NCBI RefSeq assembly: GCF_002266425.1
Contig: NZ_NPMN01000033.1
Location: 1-39,455, forward strand
Length of the DNA: 39,455 nucleotides
Direction of reading: 5' to 3'
Source of the DNA: Tissierella sp. P1
GTDB lineage: Bacteria > Bacillota > Clostridia > Tissierellales > Tissierellaceae
This document shows positions 35,909-39,455 of the stretch, piece by piece. Both the position numbers and the translations under genes were made by a program. The number at the start of each line of letters is the position of its first letter. Within the stretch, counting starts at the first letter, position 1. The notes below the pieces were generated by a model that was not told the origin of the DNA, ran no database searches, and saw only the letters and a list, made by a program, of their open reading frames with translations.

Positions 35909-36499
35909 ATGACATTAAGACCTTTAGGAGTAGGTAGTCAAATCCTCGCTCATGGCGATATAGTAGCGGGCTTTTACGGAGAAGTAACAGGAATAATCAC
36001 AGCAGATGAATTGCGAGCATTAGCAGGAGTAACACAAGGTACTGCAATGCAAACAGGTGATATTACTTGGTTGAAGTTCTCTAGTAACTATAAAACATTA
36101 TATATAGCAAAACAACCTATACAACATAGCATATCGTGGGATTATTTACACGAAAGAGATTTAGTATTCGGTAAGATGATTGAGATAGGTAATTATGTGT
36201 ATTTGTTGAGGTTGATGCAAGGTGCTAATATTTCTCCTGCTAATACAAGCGGTGGATATAATAACGAGTGGGATAATTTAATAGTGAAATCACATACAAC
36301 TGGTGAGTGGGGATTATATAGTGATGCAGACCTTAATGTTAATCCGATACGAACGATAGTACAAGAGGTTTCATCGCAAAGTACAGAACAGAGGATTATG
36401 AGAGGTTATACTATATCTCACTTTGGAAGAGGAGGCTCAAGTGATAGCTTTAATTATGTTGCGTGGCGACCAGTCCTAGAACTCCTATATGAGAAATAA
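35909..36499 (+). CDS. Tail-tip/fibre-associated protein, paralogue 2 (196 aa)
   Basis: It follows its paralogue without a gap. Shared landmarks are GDIVAGFYGEVTG, KTLYIAKQPIQHSISWD, YVYLLRLMQG, HTTGEW, IVQEVSS and VAWRPVLELL. Lengths are similar and divergence is greatest in the middle, as expected for duplicated host-contact proteins. GGAGGTG lies near the end of the previous gene. Function is inferred only from position next to the fibre. Confidence 0.65.
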   Translation: MTLRPLGVGSQILAHGDIVAGFYGEVTGIITADELRALAGVTQGTAMQTGDITWLKFSSNYKTLYIAKQPIQHSISWDYLHERDLVFGKMIEIGNYVYLLRLMQGANISPANTSGGYNNEWDNLIVKSHTTGEWGLYSDADLNVNPIRTIVQEVSSQSTEQRIMRGYTISHFGRGGSSDSFNYVAWRPVLELLYEK

Positions 36500-36511
36500 A
36501 GAGGTGATTAA

Positions 36512-36874
36512 ATGCAAAGAATGGTACAAGTTAAAGATAATCAAATAATTAAACATAGTCTACCTAAGACAGGGCAACTCAAAGATGGTTCAACTGTAAG
36601 TGGTTACGATATATTACCTTTAGAAATATTATTAGATGAGGGTTGGCTACCTCTTGAAGATATAAAACCTACCTATGATAAAGAAACTCAATATTTACTT
36701 GATGATGGGTACGAAATACTAACCGATAAGGTAATAAAGAAATATAAGGTAGAGGATATAGTTATAGAAACTATTCCGCAAGAGCCTAGTGAAACAGAAA
36801 AATTAAGATTAGAGCAAGCACAGGCAAATGTAGAAATGATTGAACTATTAATGAGTATGACAGGAGGTATGTAA
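36512..36874 (+). CDS. Phage tail-region protein, possible fibre accessory (120 aa)
   Basis: An N-terminal beta part (KHSLPKTGQLKDGSTVSGYD, with PLEILLDEGWLPLED) and a C-terminal helix (ETEKLRLEQAQANVEMIELL) resemble XkdW-type or fibre-assembly-like proteins that close tail operons in Bacillus and Clostridium phages. AGAGGTGAT precedes the ATG. The exact role is not established. Confidence 0.68.
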   Translation: MQRMVQVKDNQIIKHSLPKTGQLKDGSTVSGYDILPLEILLDEGWLPLEDIKPTYDKETQYLLDDGYEILTDKVIKKYKVEDIVIETIPQEPSETEKLRLEQAQANVEMIELLMSMTGGM

Positions 36875-36875
36875 T

Positions 36876-37004
36876 ATGCAATTCACAAAAGAAAGTTCAA
36901 TAGTAAAGAGTTATGTTCTATTGATTCAAAAAGAAATAAAAACTATTGATGATATACCTAATCTCTTTAATCTTAGAGAAGTTGTAGAGCAATGTTTAGA
37001 ATAA
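36876..37004 (+). CDS. Small CD1375-like protein, copy 1 (42 aa)
   Basis: MQFTKESSIVKSYVLLIQKE then DIPNLFNLREVVEQCLE. The SYVxLI...PNLFNLREVV layout is repeated by the next gene and recalls CD1375-type small phage proteins. GGAGGT precedes the ATG. Function unknown. Confidence 0.65.
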   Translation: MQFTKESSIVKSYVLLIQKEIKTIDDIPNLFNLREVVEQCLE

Positions 37005-37030
37005 TAAAATTTATAAAGGAGTGGTTGATT

Positions 37031-37162
37031 ATGATATTTAAACCTAATTCAGCTATAGTGAGAAGCTATGTTATTTTAATATTAGCTGAGAAAATGACCT
37101 ATGAAGAAGTACCTAATTTATTTAATTTACGTGAAGCAGTACAAGAAGCATTAGAAATTTAA
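37031..37162 (+). CDS. Small CD1375-like protein, copy 2 (43 aa)
   Basis: MIFKPNSAIVRSYVILILAE then EVPNLFNLREAVQEAL, a paralogue of the preceding gene in register (SxIVxSYV, PNLFNLREAV). AAAGGAG lies upstream. Tandem small paralogues of this kind often end tail operons. Function unknown. Confidence 0.65.
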   Translation: MIFKPNSAIVRSYVILILAEKMTYEEVPNLFNLREAVQEALEI

Positions 37163-37169
37163 ATCTAAG

Positions 37170-37210
37170 AAGGGCAATAGACTAGACAATAGTCTTTTTT
37201 TATTGCCCTT
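37170..37210 (+). terminator. Terminator between tail and lysis genes
   Basis: AGACTA (37179-37184) pairs with TAGTCT (37190-37195), followed by seven T. The T tract is enclosed by an outer 8-bp stem AAGGGCAA (37170-37177) with TTGCCCTT (37203-37210), which could compete with it. Confidence 0.75.
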
Positions 37211-37232
37211 TAATAACCTTGGGAGGTAGAAC

Positions 37233-37454
37233 ATGAGTAATGAGGTTACAGTAGCAATTATGGCACTAATAGGTTCAGCTATAGGAACTATAGGGGGTAT
37301 AATAGCATCTAGTAAATTAACAAACTTTAGGTTAGAACAGTTGGAAAAAAAGGTAGACAAGCATAATTCAGTAATAGAGAGAACTTTTATATTAGAAGAA
37401 AAAATGAAAGTGGCAAATCATAGAATTGAAGATTTAGAGGAAGAATTGAGGTGA
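37233..37454 (+). CDS. XhlA-like lysis accessory protein (73 aa)
   Basis: One transmembrane helix at the N-terminus (VAIMALIGSAIGTIGGIIAS, about 7-26) is followed by a coiled coil (FRLEQLEKKVDKHN, EEKMKVANHRIEDLEEEL). The usual XhlA order is coiled coil then membrane helix, so here the order is reversed; DUF7365-like proteins share this form. Position directly before amidase and holin suggests a role in lysis. TGGGAGG precedes the ATG. Confidence 0.65.
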   Translation: MSNEVTVAIMALIGSAIGTIGGIIASSKLTNFRLEQLEKKVDKHNSVIERTFILEEKMKVANHRIEDLEEELR

Positions 37455-37458
37455 TACT

Positions 37459-38166
37459 TTGTTCAGAATAATTACCACTGAAGAATTATTAAAAGAATTA
37501 GAGAAATATAAATTTAAACAACTTCATACTCACCACACTTGGAAACCTACTCATAGGAATTTTGACGGAAAGAATCATATAAAATTACAAGAGAGCATGA
37601 GAAATCATCACGTCAATGTAAAAAAGTGGTCTGATATAGGACAGCATATTACATTGATGCCCGATGGGACTTGGGTTACTGGTAGACCTTTTGATATTAC
37701 CCCTGCATCAATAAGCGGATGGAATACAGGAGCCTTGGCAGTAGAAATGCTAGGTAACTTTGATAAGATAGGAGAATTGCCTTTTAATGATTTAGGTTAT
37801 GACGAGTTAGAAGGTAAGCAAAAGGAGTCAATGTTAATGCTAATGAATTGGTTTGGTGAGAAATTCGGATATGACAATATTAAATTTCATAGAGACAACC
37901 CCAGTGCAGGAAAGTCATGTCCTGGTACTAGCTTGAATAAGGTTACTTTGATTAATGAAGCCAAAGCAATTAAAAAGGAAAGTGAAGTTGTGAGCGATAA
38001 GAAAGATTTAATTAAAATAAATCTACATGGTAAAGACATTGAAGTAGAAGGAATATTAAAAGACCAAACCTATCATGTACCTATTCGTTTCCTTGAAAGA
38101 TTAGGATATGAAGTAGGCTGGCAGGATGGGAAAGTTACTATAAATTATAAAGGAGAGGATAAATAA
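37459..38166 (+). CDS. Endolysin: N-acetylmuramoyl-L-alanine amidase
   Basis: The N-terminal amidase-2/PGRP domain (about 15-165) has likely zinc ligands in QLHTHHTW (His23-26), KFHRDN (His144) and KSCPGTSL (Cys154). It cuts the amide bond between MurNAc and the stem peptide. The C-terminal domain (about 185-230, EGILKDQTYHVPIRFLERLG then VGWQDGKVTINY) is a copper-amine-oxidase-N-like module, a probable wall-binding domain. No signal peptide, so release needs the holin. TTG start after GAGGTGAT. Confidence 0.9.
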   Translation: MFRIITTEELLKELEKYKFKQLHTHHTWKPTHRNFDGKNHIKLQESMRNHHVNVKKWSDIGQHITLMPDGTWVTGRPFDITPASISGWNTGALAVEMLGNFDKIGELPFNDLGYDELEGKQKESMLMLMNWFGEKFGYDNIKFHRDNPSAGKSCPGTSLNKVTLINEAKAIKKESEVVSDKKDLIKINLHGKDIEVEGILKDQTYHVPIRFLERLGYEVGWQDGKVTINYKGEDK

Positions 38167-38456
38167 TGCTTAATGAATTTATGAGTTTAGAAGTATTAGC
38201 AACGTTTGCGGGATTAGTAGCTGCAGTATCTATTATAGTTCAATTTACTAAGTCTATAGTAAAAAAGAAGTTTAGCGATGGAGTAGTAAGGCTATACGCA
38301 TTTATAATATCCCTAATATTAACTTTTATATTTGCTAAGAGCGGTCAAGGTATAGAAGGAGTAGTATTAACTTTTATAAATGCAATACTAATTACTATAG
38401 CAAGTACAGGAACTTATGAAATGATAGTAGATCCTAAAGCAGAGAAAAGTAAATAA
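38166..38456 (+). CDS. Holin
   Basis: This 96-aa membrane protein has three likely helices: LEVLATFAGLVAAVSIIVQF (8-27), RLYAFIISLILTFIFA (about 42-57) and VVLTFINAILITIASTG (about 66-82), with a charged C-terminus (PKAEKSK). It starts in a one-base overlap with the endolysin stop (TAATG). Size, topology and position fit a class I-like phage holin that times endolysin release. Confidence 0.82.
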   Translation: MLNEFMSLEVLATFAGLVAAVSIIVQFTKSIVKKKFSDGVVRLYAFIISLILTFIFAKSGQGIEGVVLTFINAILITIASTGTYEMIVDPKAEKSK

Positions 38457-38467
38457 AATTGTAGACA

Positions 38468-38502
38468 GAAAAACAACACCTGTAAAATAGGTGTTGTTTT
38501 TC
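38468..38502. terminator. Strong bidirectional terminator after the lysis genes
   Basis: GAAAAACAACACCT (38468-38481) and AGGTGTTGTTTTTC (38489-38502) form a perfect 14-bp stem with A and T ends on each side. Confidence 0.88.
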
Positions 38503-38683
38503 TATGAGAATGTGTCTCTTAATTAAATCTGTTAAAAAGTCATTCCTTTCATAGCTTTTTCGTCTTCTCTTTGTAAGTGTATCCCTCCTTATTAATAACA
38601 TATTTTTTAGGCAGTTAATAGTTATTTAAAAAAGGGTTCTACAACAAATGACTTTTTCATTTTCCTAGTAACTAAATAATAAC

Positions 38684-38697
38684 ACTCGACGTCGAGT
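38684..38697. promoter_or_regulatory. Perfect 14-bp palindrome ACTCGACGTCGAGT
   Basis: It is GC-rich in an AT-rich setting and occurs once in what I read. It could be an operator or part of a recombination site. Confidence 0.4.
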
Positions 38698-38786
38698 AAG
38701 TCAATACGCTCTAGACAAATAAATCTAACCGATGTTAGTTGTATAAGATGCGTTGGCTCCACCTATCACGCACATGGGATTTCTAT

Positions 38787-38817
38787 TAAGAATAAAATAG
38801 CTCGCCTAATAAGCTAT
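38787..38817 (-). terminator. Leftward terminator of the toxin mRNA
   Basis: ATAGCT and AGCTAT (38817-38812 and 38802-38797 on the minus strand) form a stem followed by TTTATTCTTA. Confidence 0.6.
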
Positions 38818-38840
38818 AGAACCGCAATAAAGCACCACCA

Positions 38841-38869
38841 ATGATTTACGTATACAACTAACATATAAT
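38841..38869 (+). promoter_or_regulatory. Predicted antitoxin RNA promoter
   Basis: ATGATT (38841-38846), 17 bp, TATAAT (38864-38869). The -35 is weak, the -10 perfect. Confidence 0.45.
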
Positions 38870-38889
38870 GGTTAGACTATGAATAAATG

Positions 38890-38982
38890 TTATTTACGAT
38901 CTATTTTCAGAATTAATGTAGTAAATGTAACGCAAAATGTTAAAACTAGGAAAATTGTTGATATTATCTCGTACGTTGTCAT
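38890..38982 (-). CDS. Type I toxin, holin-like (Hol_Tox/TxpA-BsrG type), 30 aa
   Basis: MTTYEIISTIFLVLTFCVTF then TTLILKIDRK: the MTxYE start, a single hydrophobic helix and a basic end are the hallmark of small Firmicutes type I toxins that insert into the membrane. AGAAAGGT lies 8 nt before the ATG. An extended -10 is about 40 nt upstream, a terminator about 70 nt downstream, and a convergent promoter for an antisense RNA overlaps the 3' side. In prophages such systems favour stable lysogeny. Confidence 0.72.
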   Translation of the reverse strand: MTTYEIISTIFLVLTFCVTFTTLILKIDRK

Positions 38983-39022
38983 TTGTTTGTACCTTTCTAC
39001 CATGTGTCTTGGGTATGGAAAT

Positions 39023-39031
39023 ATTATAACA
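39023..39031 (-). promoter_or_regulatory. Extended -10 of the toxin gene
   Basis: TGTTATAAT reads leftward; no good -35 is seen, so activity would rely on the TGn extension. Confidence 0.55.
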
Positions 39032-39076
39032 TATGTATATGGAAAATAATTCATTAATTTCCGACATTTTGCAACT

Positions 39077-39107
39077 AGACTAGGGAGAAATCTCTAGTCT
39101 TTTTTTA
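39077..39107 (+). terminator. Rightward intrinsic terminator
   Basis: AGACTAGGGA (39077-39086) pairs over 10 bp with TCTCTAGTCT (39091-39100) around GAAA, then a run of T to 39107. It would end the antitoxin RNA. Confidence 0.88.
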
Positions 39108-39161
39108 TTTTTGAAGGAATTTAAAATTATTTGTAGAATATATTCCTAGGGGGATGATTCT

Positions 39162-39281
39162 ATGAGAGATAAAATAAATTGGAGGAATGTAGCTATAATA
39201 TTATCAGTAGGTGTTATAGGTTTTGTTTTGGGGGTTATAGTAACATTTCAGATTGCGGTAAAAAATGGAATAGTTATATAG
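39162..39281 (+). CDS. Single-pass membrane protein (39 aa)
   Basis: MRDKINWRNVAIILSVGVIG then FVLGVIVTFQIAV: a basic N-terminus and one transmembrane helix (about 10-33). AGGGGGATG lies upstream of the ATG. It converges with the tiny leftward gene across a shared terminator. No family is recognised. It could be a lysogeny-expressed protein, given its place outside the late operon. Confidence 0.6.
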   Translation: MRDKINWRNVAIILSVGVIGFVLGVIVTFQIAVKNGIVI

Positions 39282-39289
39282 AATAGAAA

Positions 39290-39315
39290 AGGACCATTTA
39301 AGGTCCTATTTCTTT
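39290..39315. terminator. Shared terminator of the last two convergent genes
   Basis: AGGACC (39290-39295) pairs with GGTCCT (39302-39307); T-rich tracts flank both sides (ATTTCTTTT rightward, TTTTCTATTC leftward). Confidence 0.7.
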
Positions 39316-39395
39316 TGTTCCTCTATATTCTTTTCTTTTTTATTCTTTTCAATTAGTCTTTTGATTACTTTTATTATAACTATATAAGCATCCAT
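39306..39395 (-). CDS. DAYIVI-type peptide, second copy (29 aa)
   Basis: MDAYIVIIKVIKRLIEKNKK and a lysine/glutamate tail. It aligns without gaps to residues 5-20 of the early peptide at 4373-4480 (DAYIVI-KVI-RLI-K). I see no Shine-Dalgarno before the ATG, so translation is uncertain, but the stop lies in a leftward terminator. Hydrophobic residues alternate with lysines, as in membrane-active or interface helices. Function unknown. Confidence 0.5.
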   Translation of the reverse strand: MDAYIVIIKVIKRLIEKNKKEKNIEEQKK

Positions 39396-39455
39396 GATAT
39401 ATTATATTTATTAAATATTATTAATATTACTACAGTAACAACATACAATAGATAC

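Larger units (their letters stand above)
38725..38875. repeat. Long inverted repeat at the toxin-antitoxin locus
   Basis: ATGTTAGTTGTATA (38732-38745) is the exact complement of TATACAACTAACAT (38851-38864), and CTAACC (38725-38730) matches GGTTAG (38870-38875). The arms are separated by about 105 bp. The right arm overlaps the proposed antitoxin -10. Confidence 0.8.
38503..38889. other. 387-bp stretch without a clear protein gene
   Basis: It holds a perfect palindrome at 38684-38697, a long inverted repeat (38725-38745 with 38851-38875), a leftward terminator at 38787-38817 and a rightward promoter at 38841-38869. Leftward, AAGGAGGG (38590-38583) is a fine ribosome site but no start codon follows at a usable distance. 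Confidence 0.7.
38876..39107 (+). ncRNA. Predicted antisense antitoxin RNA
   Basis: A transcript from the 38864 -10 would run rightward to the terminator at 39077-39107. It would be antisense to the toxin coding region and its ribosome site, as in type I toxin-antitoxin pairs such as txpA/RatA and bsrG/SR4. Both ends are predicted from sequence only. Confidence 0.45.

Noticed and set aside
38540..38592. Leftward ribosome site AAGGAGGG followed by an open frame encoding LQREDEKAMKGMTF
   Set aside because: No ATG, GTG or TTG lies at a usable distance after the site; it may be a gene remnant, so it was not called as a CDS.
1..39455. Attachment-site direct repeat between the two window ends
   Set aside because: Only an 8-base match (TTGTTACT, inverted at the right end) was found. 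That is expected by chance in AT-rich DNA, and serine integrases need little core identity, so no att site can be called.

Overview
The window is an almost complete temperate siphovirus prophage (or its phage genome) from a low-GC Gram-positive host, most likely a member of the Clostridia or Tissierellia. This rests on the strongly AT-rich sequence, A/G-rich coding strands, strong AGGAGG-type ribosome sites, frequent GTG and TTG starts, and family relationships (SPP1-like portal and gp7, GP20 scaffold, HK97 gp10-like protein, Hol_Tox-like toxin). I see no rRNA, tRNA, CRISPR array or clear host gene.

Layout from left to right. 16-2497, leftward: a large serine integrase and two XRE repressors, with a 35-codon rightward gene between the repressors. 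2498-2775: the genetic switch, with three operator repeats and a near-consensus rightward promoter. 2776-6436: Cro-like protein, AntA/KilAC antirepressor and a run of very small genes. 6429-9172: Gam-like protein, a possible annealing protein and a replication initiator whose gene holds iterons and an AT-rich tract (likely origin). 9175-13329: C5-cytosine and beta-class DNA methyltransferases, a resolvase-like nuclease, dimeric dUTPase and many zinc-ribbon proteins. 13332-16520: lipoprotein, small unknowns, HNH protein and an ArpU/sigma-like late activator. 16521-16734: probable late promoter and structured leader. 16735-24554: small genes, metallopeptidase, terminases, portal, gp7, scaffold, capsid. 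24572-37162: connectors, tail tube, tail chaperones, tape measure, tail tip, fibre proteins. 37233-38456: XhlA-like protein, amidase and holin. 38503-39455: a probable type I toxin-antitoxin locus and two tiny genes.

Three cassettes with their own signals interrupt the late operon: 17404-17607, a PH-domain membrane protein at 26648-27019, and a leftward zinc-ribbon gene at 31252-31458. They look like morons expressed in the lysogen. A short leftward RNA is predicted at 5573-5628.

Four conserved genes look broken by single small indels: the integrase C-terminus, the metallopeptidase (an AAAT repeat), the second tail chaperone and the tape measure. Either the prophage is decaying or the assembly carries indel errors. 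The strongest candidate for something unusual is 9338-9967, where the cytosine methyltransferase gene also encodes, in a second frame, a protein with its own recognisable motifs and a good ribosome site. Two tiny paralogous peptides (4373-4480 and 39306-39395) and a detached copy of the tape-measure C-terminus (30848-31066) are also notable.
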